A stretch of DNA of 64,000 bases, taken from Lingula anatina. Lineage: Eukaryota; Brachiopoda; Lingulata; Lingulida; Lingulidae. The notes under the pieces are model-generated. The model worked only from the letters and a program-made list of their open reading frames with translations. It was not told where the DNA came from and made no database searches. Each line of letters begins with the position of its first letter. Position 1 is the stretch's first letter. The position numbers and the translations under genes are program-made. Shown here one piece after another: positions 27,184 through 40,400 of this stretch. Location of the stretch: NCBI RefSeq assembly GCF_001039355.2, contig NW_019775572.1, positions 99,637-163,636 on the forward strand. Reading direction: 5' to 3'.

Positions 27184-30100
27184 ATGACGACAGCTTTTGT
27201 TCCACACAGCATTTACAGGCGGGAAGCCAGCACAGGTAACGCAGCTAGCACATGTCCGAGTTCAACGACAGATGGCGCGGCGAAAAGCCAATCAGCTGGT
27301 GATGATATTGATCAAATAAAACCCGCAGCTGACAACACGCAACAGACTGTCGCAGTCAAAGCAACGGTGCTGAGACCGGCAGGCTTTAAGCCGCAGTTCG
27401 ATCTAGGCTACAGCGGATCATCAAGATCAGAGTCCGTTAAGCCAAGGAGAATCATGTCACGGACAGGTTCGGAGAGCGAGGGGAGTCAGGGCGCCACCGG
27501 TGGGGGGTTGGACTCCGAGGTCGACCCCCTGTTAACGGCAGGGGATGGTGAGAGTAGGTCCTCTAAAGAATCGGAACCAGAATTAAGGGCCATGGCATCT
27601 GGAGTTGAGTACAGGCCCCGCAGTGATGCTTTTCATTCACAAAGTGAGCGACTACAGGAGAATCGAGAGGAGTCGGACAATGCAGTGTTTGAACTGCAGG
27701 CTCCAATCAAAGGATTTGAAGTCATGGAGGCAAGGGCAAAATTTACGGTGAGTTTTATTATTATTTTTTCTTTTTTTTTTGTTTTTCTTTTTTAATTTTG
27801 CTTTCTTTTTTTCCTTTTTTTCCATTTCCATAATTATAGGCAATTTAAAAGAATAAATGAAATGTTATGAAAGGCCCAGTAGTAGCTATATAATATTTTA
27901 TTAAGCTAATAATTATACATAAAATTGTACATAAGAAATTGCCATGTTTCTGTGGGAGCACATCAAATTGAAATATAAAATCTTTATCATAAAATGGTTA
28001 AATATTAAGATGTGAAAAGAATGATTAAATAATTATAATGTATTGAAAAGACAAATTAAAAATTAGAGTTAAAATTTTAGTTGTACTTTATTTTATTAAA
28101 ACCAAAAAAAAAGAAAAGAGAGAATTTTTATAAAATAAAATAATAAAAAAAAAAGTTGAAAGTCTTGTATTGCATGTTCAACCAGTTTAAAATCTGATTT
28201 TGATATTTTGGGGGCAGGCTGTTTACTAAGGCCATTATTGTATTTACTGCATCTACCGGGTATAGTGACCTTACAACAACTCCATTTCACCACATTAGAA
28301 AGTTCAAGTCAGTGGCAAATGATTACCAGTAGGCAATAAAGAAATGTTAACATTAAGACAAGGGCTGGTAAATATTGGTTCTATTCCTAGACCTGTGGAA
28401 GAAACCTCCCCCTTATAACAATGATTCAAAGTCACATGAGTTACTTTATGACCTGGCTCTTAAATCTTCACCTTTAAGACTGAAAAATAATTAGCCTAAC
28501 CCTTGAAGCTTATATAGATTAGATCTAAGTATAGTAGCTGGCACTATGGCTTTGGGAGATAACCTATTTTGTCTCCTAATAAACAGTACAAGGTATATGC
28601 AGCATAGTAATTTTAGCAATTTATGATTACATAATTATAAGTGCAAAATCTAATGAAAAGGCTATGTGTATATTATATATAGTAGGGAAATGGGTACTTG
28701 AAACTATAAACATATAGTTACGTAATATCAACAACAAAATCTATTTACAAAGCTATATTGTGGTAGAAATGGGAACATTTGATAAATAGTAAATATTGGC
28801 ATTGCATTCATAAATGCTTATGAAATGAAATTAAGGAGGAGGATATCAGTTTTAAAAACCAAACTAAAATTACCTAAAATTCTGGGCGTTTCAGGAACCA
28901 GTGCTTTTGACTTAAATGTAATTGGGGTGATATGGACATTTGGGGGACAGCGCGCTGTGCCGAAGGTTCGCTGTGCCGAGGGTTCACTGTGCCGACAAAA
29001 CCGGAAAATTGGTCTAAAATTGGCTAAGTTTTTCCGGAGCCCCAAAATCAAAGGTTCGCTATGCCGATGGTTCGCTGTGCCGAGGGTTCGCTGCGCCGAA
29101 AAAGGCTACCCATCACCCATTGTGCTTGTTATGTAACGTGGCGAGCAGTGGCCTTTCTTGAAAATAAACGAGTTTTAAAAGTTCTCTTCTTCCATCCGTA
29201 CCATTTGAATTTGTTAAAACTGCGCATTGAAGGTTTATCCTTATGGACATAAACATCTTAAATCGCTTTAAATAATCAGTTCTGTAAGTTAATTTATTAA
29301 TTATTTTTGGCACTATGGGCGTCACCCACATTTAGGAAATTACTGACAAGAAAACATTCTCTAATTATTTTTGGCGAACTTGTTGTAGTTATTGGGTGTG
29401 TGTAAAATTAACATCTTTTTAAAAACAATCGGCATAGCGAACCCTCGGTATAGCGAACCTTCGGCTCAGCGAACCCTCGGCATAACGAACCTTCGGCATA
29501 GCGAACCCTCGGCACAGCGAACCTTCGGCATAGCGAACCNTAAATAATCAGTTCTGTAAGTTAATTTATTAATTATTTTTGGCACTATGGGCGTCACCCA
29601 CATTTAGGAAATTACTGACAAGAAAACATTCTCTAATTATTTTTGGCGAACTTGTTGTAGTTATTGGGTGTGTGTAAAATTAACATCTTTTTAAAAACAA
29701 TCGGCGTAGCGGAATAGCGAACCTTCGGCTCAGCGAACCCTCGGCATAACGAACCTTCGGCATAGCGAACCCTCGGCACAGCGAACCTTCGGCATAGCGA
29801 ACCCTCGGCACAGCGAACCTTCGGCATAGCGAAGCGCACCCGACATTTGGAACTTGAAAATGTCCTCTTTAAACTTGAGATATGGCTAAAACAAATTTAA
29901 AGGTAAACTGTGAAAATGCCCCAAAGCCACATTTTCTATATATCCTCCAAAGCTACTAGTACTTCTCTGTTCCAATTCAGACCTTAAAAACCATTAAACC
30001 CCTCAAATAAAAAAGAATCGGAAAAGGCCTAAGTTAGAGATCATTAATTAGTTATTTTTTTTAAATGGTACGAAACATTAAATCCAAGTGCAAGGACAGG

Positions 30101-33100
30101 GCTGAGCAATGGTGCATGATTTGGAGAGAATTACACGTTTATTTGGCAGGAAAATCCCAGATTGGATACATTTTTATTCAAAAATTACATGTATGACTAC
30201 TTAACTAAAACAGACAAAAAAAATGTTCACTCTTTACTCTACAATTTGTTCGATGTGGAATAGAATTGATCAATACACATTAATTAATTAATTAATGGGC
30301 ATACCATGGTATTCATTTTTAATTTAATTTTTTTTTTTTACAAAAAATTGGTAAGTGTACTGTAAGCCCAAACATTTGACATAAAAACTTCAAAAAGCAT
30401 TTATAATTTTATTTTATTTATAAGTTTTAGCAAATTTTTGATAATTTATTTCTAATTCTTTTGCTTTATTATTATTATTTTATTTTATTTATTTATTTAT
30501 TTTTTTTTTTTAAGGGTTGACACTCTTTTATAATTCATTTATATTCAGTATTAATAAATATAAAAATATAGTCAATTTTTTAACTACTTTCTCTTTCAAC
30601 AATTTATAAAATTACATAGAAGCTCCAGATGAAAGAAATTGCTAAATCTTGTATTGCTTCATCACCATTTTATATTGTTTGAAGTACTGTCAGTCACTTG
30701 ACAAATGAAGTGGGTAAAAACTAGTTCCAGTAAGATTATTTGAAATGATATATGTTGTAAATAATGGCATAACAAGATACAAGACCAGATTTGGACTGTT
30801 GGGTGAAAACAGCTGAATGTTGATGGCTTTTTCCTGTATCAACTGAGATCATGAGAATGTGCAATATAAGGGTGAGAGCTTCTTTTACTTTTGGAAGCTT
30901 CACTCTGTTTTATTTATTTACAGTATTAAACTTTAATAATTGGGGGTAAAATATGGACATTTAAAATTTATCTTCCCCATGACACATGTTATGGAGAGTG
31001 TAAATTTTATAATATAATATAATATAATATAATATAATATAATATAATATAATATAATATAATATAATATAATATAATATAATATAATATAATATAATCT
31101 GTAAATATGTATATGGTAACTAATTCATCAGCAAACATGCAAAAAGGGCAGTATGATATTCAATAGGGAGTTTAGGATGTTGCATTTTGTGTAACATATT
31201 AGGTGGAAAAGTGCTGTCCTCCATTTTTACATTGTTGTTCCCATGCATGTCTCTGGCAGTGACAGATACAAATGTACCAGAGACTTTGACCAAAGTCATG
31301 ATCTTATCAGTTTTGACAAAAAGATTTAAAGATGGATGCCTGGAGTCTGTTGCTCGCAGCCTGATTGCAATCACTTCAAGTATAATTCATCTTCTTCCAA
31401 TAAAGCAGTCTACTCAGATGATTTCAAGAGATTACACGAGAAATTGCAATCAAGTGTCTTCTTTCTGAAGTTGAGTTTATAAGTGAAATAGAATAGGGCT
31501 CTTCTATTGTTATATGTTTAATGAAAGACATGTAGGAAGACTTCATTAAATGTCACTGGTTTTGTCTCGGACCCATTATACACAATGTGTAATGGCCCCA
31601 GGGTTTTATGTTAAAAGCCTGTGGGATCAGTTTAAGTTCCAACTTTTAGCTTGTAATGGAAGAGAAGAATAGGACATGTTTGTTGTTGGCTTTCTTAAGT
31701 GAACAGGTTAACCAGAGTATAGGAAGGTTAATTACACTCATTACATAACTTATCCAGGTGTGGCCATTACTGACAGCCGTTTGTGAAAACAGAAATAGCA
31801 TCTTAATGTGGTCAATAAATAAATCATTTTCAACAAACATGCCAGACTGCTTTTGGAGTAGATAAATGATAGTATCTATTTTATGTTGACTCCTCCGGCA
31901 TTGACAGAAAACAAGCAGGCATGGTTGTTGACAGTGAATTTACCTCATGGTCACAATATCATCATATCCACAAGTACCAAGCCACAAATATTTTTGCCAC
32001 CATGGAAGGTGTGAAAGCCATGTTCTTTCCTTTAATTTTAATTTAATATAAATAAAAGATGTCTCAAGTCAGAGCTAAAAAATAATAATAAGTAACTGAT
32101 CAGTCATTAAGAATTTCATAATTTAATTTTAAAAAATGGTAAAAAAAACATTCAATACAAGTTCATGGATGTATTGAGTAATGATTCATAAGTATTAAAA
32201 TATTGCTTTCTTATTAGGAAAATTCAATTAAGAAGAAAAATCTTGGATAGAATACCTTTAACCATGTCACTAGCCATGTACATGTAGTACAGATAAATCA
32301 TACCATCATAGTTAATATTTCACACTGTCAGAGATATGTAGAACATTGTGTGCTTAATAATTGACACCATTCAAACAAACATATCTCCTTTGCACAGTTG
32401 GCTCCACTCTTGTTTCATAAAGGACTAAAGTGAATTGTTCCAAGGCAATAGTGAATTTTTCTCTTGCAAAAAATATTATTGTATAGATATTGAAACCAGG
32501 GTAAAAAAAGAATCGGAAATAACCTCAGAAAGCAGTATGTTTTTACTACAGATCAATATTCAGACTTAATTGCAGTGCAACTGCATGCTGGAAAGTTTCC
32601 CTATAATCTAATAGCCGTTTGCACAATGAACAGTACATGTAGGTGGCCTAGCAGGAGTTTCAGCCAAGTGTCTTCTTCCTGTAGTTGTGACAAAAACTTT
32701 TTAACACCAAAATGAAAGTGATTTTATATTAGTCTGTGAACTTAGATTTAATAAAACATACTTCATTCTTCCATTAACTTCTATCAGCTAAGGGAATTTC
32801 ATTTCATTGCTGCTTTCATCTCTGCGTGAAATATCAGGGCTTATTCTCAATAAAATGCTTTTTCTACATAGATTGACCCAACTCTTGAGGGGACTCTTGC
32901 TGAATGCAATAGATAAACACGCCTCCTCTTGGCATTGAGTACATTACAGAAAAGCTGAGGATTATGCGTGTATTTTGGAAACAGAAGAGGAGGCATGTCC
33001 ATCGGTTAATCTGATTGCATTGAGCAAGAATCCCTGCGGAGTTGGATCATTCTATTTACGGTAGAGTGATAGTTTTATTCCGAATCAGCATGAAATGAAT

Positions 33101-36100
33101 GACCGTGAAAAGAAAATCCATTAGCCTCTCAACAACACTTTTATAATGATGTCAAATTATTTGAAAATACTTGTACGGAAATTCACTGCTGCAGGAAAGA
33201 GAAGATTCTGTGTGGGCACATGCTGGTAAATGATTGTTAGACTTAGTGCAGTGCATGTAATTTAGGACATAAAAGATGCATTTACAGTTTATTCTGTGAC
33301 AGCTTAACTTAGTACCATATTATCTATGTAGATAATAACGTGTGAATGATTTCTAATCTTAGACCCCATTTCCATAGATTTTTAGATCGATCTATCCCTG
33401 TGGGGAGTCTCACTAGATTACTGTCAGCTTGGCCGGCTTAAGCGTCTGTCCCGCCTACTAAAAGCTGTAAGGGGGTAATTAACTATGGTGCCCGCTCGGC
33501 TGACTGCAATTTAGCGTGAACACCCAGGGAGTTAGGTCAATCTTAATCTTAATCTCTAGATCGATCTAAATCTCTGGGAAAGCACCCTTAGGGAGCCCCT
33601 TTGAATCTAACCCTTAATGTCCCATACACTGCCATTGTGATTTAGTTCGTATCACCTGCCACGCTGGGCAGTGAAGGTGAAATTAAATTAACTAGGCTTA
33701 CTGGGGTACTTGTAGTACATACTCAGTAAAGCAGTCACTATTCAAGAAAAAAAACGCACTCTTAAATTAATTGTCATTTCTTACCATAATAATCTCACCA
33801 TGCAGATAAAATGACTTTTCTTTCTCACTGATTATCATTGTTAATTCCTTCTTTGTCATTGCTGACCAGCTTTATCCCATGATGCAGGAAAAATGATTGA
33901 AAGTGGCCTCACATCAGTTGTCAAACTGAGAAAATAAAGTCCTTCAAATGCAAGGCTACAGCCTGTCATTTGGCCTTTTGAAAATTCTGTCCCTCTGTCT
34001 AGAATTTTGTGGTCGTTTAGTTTTGACACTTTCGAGCTATTGACTTGTAGTAAAAAGTTCTTTTGTGAAGTCAGCTAGTGATGAGTGACTGCAGCTGGGT
34101 GATGATGTCACACATGATGTCATTTTTTAAAATTCTGTGCATAATGATCCTCACTGAACTGGACTGTACAGAAATGTGCACAGAATTAGCTAGCTAAATA
34201 TCTGTGAGCGAAAAAAATTTTTTTTCTGTGGAAAGTTGCTGTGCTATGATGGTGAAATTTATATGGATAGCTTCTAGTTCATCTGATTACTCTGTAGATA
34301 ATATGCCTGCAGGGTCTTGCAGATTATGAAGACGGCTCTCTTTGTATGGCTCTCATTCACTGTGCATTGCAAAATAATTTTGTTATCAAAGTTGTACTCA
34401 CATTTACTGAAAATGATATGAACAAGACTTCATGTAAAAACGAGGGTCAAATAGTGGTTATCGTTTGTTTGCAAGGTGACAGGGAGATATTTGTCGATGG
34501 AAATTGGTTATCATCTGTACGAAGATAGACTGTCCAATTTGTCTGCCACTATATTTTAACTTCTTGCAGTGAATCTCATTTTAAATGTTTGATAGCTCTC
34601 CCTTTTAATAATTTGATTTGGACATAGGAATTGACTTTAGAATTGAAAAAAGTAATAATAAAAAGAAATTTACCCAACTCTGTTTTCTGTTTACCTCTGA
34701 AAACCCAACCTTCCTTTCTTTCTTTTTTTTTTAAATATTTTTTTCACCTTAATTGACGTCTTATATGGGATAAATGCGTCAGATTGCCCCATAGCGATTT
34801 CATCTTATGCAAGAATGAAAAAGGTCATTTAGACTTGCGTAAGTGGAGTCTTTTACATGTGTCACCGAGTCCATTTTGGCATTTCTAAAAAGGTCAAGTA
34901 AGTGTTTACTCATTATGGTATTATTCACGTAAGGTTTTGCACGCAAAAAGAAAAAAGATGAAATCACCCAATCAAATACACTTGTTCTTTACAAAATGGC
35001 AAAACATAATGTAGTGTACTTTTTTTCCTTCAATGATTTTTTGGGTGGGGTCATATTCCTCCACTCTCAGATACTTTAATGTGATATTTATATATATAGA
35101 AGTTTTTTATGCTCAGGTTTTAGTGGATATTTTGATAGTATGGTCTCATAAATCATGGTACGTCTGAGAGAATTAGTTAATTGTTAAGAAAATGTTTAGA
35201 TTAAAAATTGGACCACAGCAAATGTTTGACATACAAAAAAAAAATAGTAATAAATAAATGAAGGGAAAGACTTAGTAACTAATAACTAATTGTAGTACAT
35301 GATGTTCGATATAAGATTTTATTAGAAAAAATATGCAATTATATAGTTATCAATTTTTTTACAAAAAATACAAAACATTTAGTGCAATGACCTTATGTCG
35401 TGAACTTTTTTCTTAAGGGAAAATTTCAAATCTCAGGGTGGCAATAACTGACATTCAAATACTTACTTGACTTGAAGAATTTTCTCTGTTCACACAAAAT
35501 GAATTTAGCAGAACATGAAGTTTCACTGCTTTAATCAATTCACTTCAATAGAATTACTCAATAGATCATTCATGGCTGAAGGCACTACCTGATTTTCTAT
35601 CTTAAAATGGGACTCTCCCGACCACACGACTTGACCTGAATGGGTCACACTATATAACATTGACCTAACGGGTCGCCACGGTGTCACTGTTGCATAGTTT
35701 CCAACTACCAACCTGTACCAAGCAATTTCAAAGGGGATTCGTTTTGTGAAAAGAGGGACTTCTTCTCCATCTCAGTTTACCAAAGTTGAGAGATGATGTA
35801 GAACCTAGATCAAATATGGATAGAGTTGACATTTTTTGTGGGCTGNNNNNNNNNNNNNNNNNNNNNNNNNNNNNNNNNNNNNNNNNNNNNNNNNNNNNNN
35901 NNNNNNNNNNNNNNNNNNNNNNNNNNNNNNNNNNNNNNNNNNNNNNNNNNNNNNNNNNNNNNNNNNNNNNNNNNNNNNNNNNNNNNNNNNNNNNNNNNNN
36001 NNNNNNNNNNNNNNNNNNNNNNNNNNNNNNNNNNNNNNNNNNNNNNNNNNNNNNNNNNNNNNNNNNNNNNNNNNNNNNNNNNNNNNNNNNNNNNNNNNNN

Positions 36101-37434
36101 NNNNNNNNNNNNNNNNNNNNNNNNNNNNNNNNNNNNNNNNNNNNNNNNNNNNNNNNNNNNNNNNNNNNNNNNNNNNNNNNNNNNNNNNNNNNNNNNNNNN
36201 NNNNNNNNNNNNNNNNNNNNNNNNNNNNNNNNNNNNNNNNNNNNNNNNNNNNNNNNNNNNNNNNNNNNNNNNNNNNNNNNNNNNNNNNNNNNNNNNNNNN
36301 NNNNNNNNNNNNNNNNNNNNNNNNNNNNNNNNNNNNNNNNNNNNCCCCCCCCCCCCCCCCCCCCCAATGGGCATGAAATACGACACTGAAAGAGAAAAAA
36401 AATGAGAAAATGGTGCCCTGTGCCATGAACCAAATCTAAACAAAGGACTGATTTTGTTTTACACTCTCAAAGTGTAGTAGTAGAAGTAGTATTTATTTAC
36501 AAGTATATTCAAATTAATGAGTAATTGAATAAATATATTTTAAAAAATTAATTAATAAAAGGAGAACACAGCACTTGTCAGTTTTAATGTAGTAGCACAA
36601 TACACTTACTAGTAGTCTAGTGTATGTTTATATTGAACTGTAGGGGCAAGCCTTGGGATGACACTCAGTTGTGACACCCTTAAACTGGGTTACTTTGAAA
36701 AATTGAAATTAAAATTTTGTAGAAAAAAAATTTTTTTCACAGAAGTATAAAGTTGAAATGTGTTTGTACTGTAAGCCTCTGTTTGTTAATTTGTATACAG
36801 TTTTTCATTATGTTTGTGTTTGTATAATAGTTGTTCAGAGTTTGAACAAAGTCAGCATTTTGGCAAAAAAATTTATTGCCTGTTGAATTAAAACAAAACA
36901 AAAATGATATTCAGTAACCTAAGACAATGTGAATTATATCACAATACAGAACATACCATGCAGATCTGTACAGAGTTGATAAATATAAATATTTCAAATC
37001 ATCAATTTGAAGCAATTTCAAATTATATCTGTCTTAGAAAACCTTTCCATTGCCTGTTAAAATATTATTGCCTCTTGCAGTAGAATGTTTCGATTTTTTT
37101 TGTCAGGTGTATAAAATTCATGTTCAAAGAGGTCCCGAGGAGTCATGGTTTGTCTTCCGCAGGTACACAGACTTTGTCAGAATAAACCGACAGGTGAGTG
37201 CCATGGTTTACATTGCAACTACTGAATTAAGATTGAAAAAATGATGATACTAGCAGCTTCCTCATTCGAAAAAAATATTTACATGATAAAAATAAACAGT
37301 AGACCCCCCCCCTCCCATAAGCAAGCAGAATATGAACAAGGTCCATGGTTGGTGTCTTTAGTCAACAGTCTTACAGAACATGTACATACAAAGACAATTA
37401 TGAGGAAAACATTCTGTTTTTAAAGTATTATGCA

Positions 37435-37476
<42 letters not shown>

Positions 37477-40400
37477 ATGTTATTTTGGAGGTTTTTGCAC
37501 TCATGTTTCAAACTGTCTTGACAGTAAAGGGAATGAATTCAATGATAATTTTGTTTTATTCAGTGCATGATAAGAAAATGTCTGCCCGTTCCTTTCAACA
37601 AAGTCAGGTTTACAGACAGGTTCTAGATGCTGCTGACTTAGTCAAGTTCATTCAGTGCAGTGTGAGAAATATTCAGCCTATCCCTTTTCCTTAACAAAGT
37701 CAGGTTTTCAGACAGGTTCCAGACGCTGCTGGCTCAGTCATGAATCACCCTCCTCTTCCTGCTTGTAAAGCAACTTGTTTTGACAGTTGGAAAATTAAGT
37801 CTTTCCTCCATTGGTAAATGCCACTTCTTACACAATGCATGGGGTCATGAGAGTGAATACTTTCAAAAATAATTAGTAGCCAATTATTGCTTTTGATGAG
37901 ATTTTACCAATTTGTTATCTGAAATGTACCTGCTTGCTTTGTTTGACTGTGAATTACTTAGTTCTGGAAGTTATGAGTTTATTGGTCTGATTGAAAAATA
38001 ATCAAAAATTAATAATTAATGAAAAAAAACAAAGAAGGATGCACATTTGATTATTTATTCATTGTGTACTATTAAGGAGGATTCTAAGAAACGTGTTGAG
38101 TAATTTTTCTACTTAAACTAATATGATTGTAATGAATTTTTTTTTAAATCAGCTCAGCCTGGCACAGTTTATTAAATTTATTTCTATGAGATCTAGCATC
38201 CAAAACTTGCTGTTTGCACACACAAGAATATATCTTGTATAATAATAAACTACTGGAAACCTAAACTTTCTGCCCACATACAGGCTTGAACTTTTTCTAC
38301 AAATACCAATTTTATTTAAATCCCCATCCTACCATGTGTAATTAAGGAAGGCTTAGAAACATCTTGTAAAATTTTCACTGGTAGGCCCAAAATTCTTGGA
38401 ACAAAGCAAGGGACTGTATAACTACAATCTTATGTTGGATCCTACTCTTGATAATACATTAACTATGATTAACACTTAGACTGCATTCTCATAGATTTAG
38501 ATCGATCCATCTGGATCGACCTAACTCCCTGGGGGTTCACGCTAAATTGCTGTCAGCCGAGCGTGCACTTAAGTTAATTACCCCCTTACAGCTCTTAGTA
38601 GGCGGGACAGACATTTAAGTCAGTTAAGCTGACACCAATCTAATGAGACTTCCCAGGAGGATAGATAGATCTAAATATCTGTGGGAATGCAGTCTTAGAT
38701 AACTTGTATACTCAGATAAATATATGAAGTCGATGATATATAATCTTACTGCCGTCAATGCGATGCTGCCCTAGATTTTATCTGCAACATTTGCACATAT
38801 AGATTTGGAGTTTTAGTACACATGACCAATAGTATTTTTGAGGACTGATTGAAAATTGTGTTCAGTCAGTCCAAGGGACTGGCAGCAATTTTAAGAGCTA
38901 CCCATTAACAGTCATGTATGCAAAAAGTCCTTTGCTGTGGCATTTTTTCCCCCTTTTTTAACTACTGGACTGATTGTCTCATTGTTTCTAGAAGTTTTTT
39001 GTCACTGTACATGTCCCACAAACAGTTGCAACATTCTAATTAATCTTAAGGCTAGCGTAACTTTAAAGGTTCTGCTGAAATAAAATCTTTTGCAAGTATA
39101 AAAATAAGTATCATAAAAAGAATACAGTTTGATAGCAATATGCAATGTATAATTGTTTTATAAGGTATTGAATGTGACTACTTCATTTTTGTATATATTA
39201 TTTGACAATTTGAATATAATTTTTTTGTTCATAGCTGAGCAAACTCTTCCCTGGATTTCGATTGGCTCTTCCTCCCAAGCGGTGGTTCCGTGACAACTAC
39301 GATGTCAATTTTCTGGAAGATCGAATGCTAGGACTTCAAGCTTTTATAAACAACATTCTTGGACACAGAGAAATGAGCCAAAGGTTGGTAGACATATTCA
39401 AATAGGATGAGAGAGAGAGAGAAAGAGAGAGAACTGATGGTGATTTTTGAAAATCACACTTGTCATCCTATTTCAGGATGAAAAATGAGAAAAATTGATA
39501 TCTTGTTTTAAAAATTCATCAGTACATTTTCCACCACTTTTGTTATGATCAGTGATTAAATGAAATAAGTAAGATACACATGACAAGAATGCACCTAAGA
39601 AAGTTTGGTGTACTTTCCCTGTGGCATATGTAGCAAACACGTGATGCTAGCCTATAGCAAATCATCCATATTCTGTCAAAGACGAAATACGCCTTGCACC
39701 AGCCGCCCTGTATTTGACATCAGTCTAGACTTAATTACAGCATGTCAACACTGCTGTGACAGTTAAGCCAATAAATGATAGATGTGTTGCAATGGACAGT
39801 TGAACTTTGAAAGACATAGTCATACCAGTATTGTAATTAGTACCACCAGCGTGTACGCTGGCGGTACTCATGGTTTTAGTCCCGACCCGTCTCGTACAGC
39901 TCCGCCGGCTCCTGCGGCTCCTGCGGCTCCTGCGGCTCCGCCGGCTCCTGCGGCTCCTGCGGCTCCGCAGGATGGCGTGGGATACAAGTCACCGTTANTT
40001 TTTGTGAATATTTTCAGCAATTTTTCTCTTAGACTGTCTTTCAAATTGAGTTGTTGTTTTTTTTCTGTATTATCTCCTAGGTCTCATGTCTTATTTATTT
40101 AATTGTCTAAGTATTTCTTATATGCATACTAGTATATGTAAAATTAGTAGTGTAGAAAGCCTTTAAAATGTATCTGTTAACATTGTAGTGCTTAATAAAG
40201 CATTATTGAATTTGTATAAGATCTGTGGTAAATTGGCAAAGAATAAATGAATGAATAAATACATAGATCAGCATAAAACTTGGATACTTTCCATATTTTT
40301 TTGATGAATATACATTAATAAAAATTGTATTGAGCAACAAGCAAGAGCCTTGTGTGATAGGGTAAGCACGCAAGGTGTGAGATAAAGAAAAGAAAGGTTG

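Noticed and set aside
35728-36443. Open frames of 187-232 aa across 35.7-36.4 kb on both strands
   Set aside because: They consist almost wholly of N positions in the gap plus poly-C (poly-Pro/poly-Gly) ends.
39782-40102. 106-aa open frame with a Pro-Ala repeat
   Set aside because: It comes from a nonamer repeat next to a single-N join inside an SNX16 intron; adding it would break the phase of the well-supported exon junctions.
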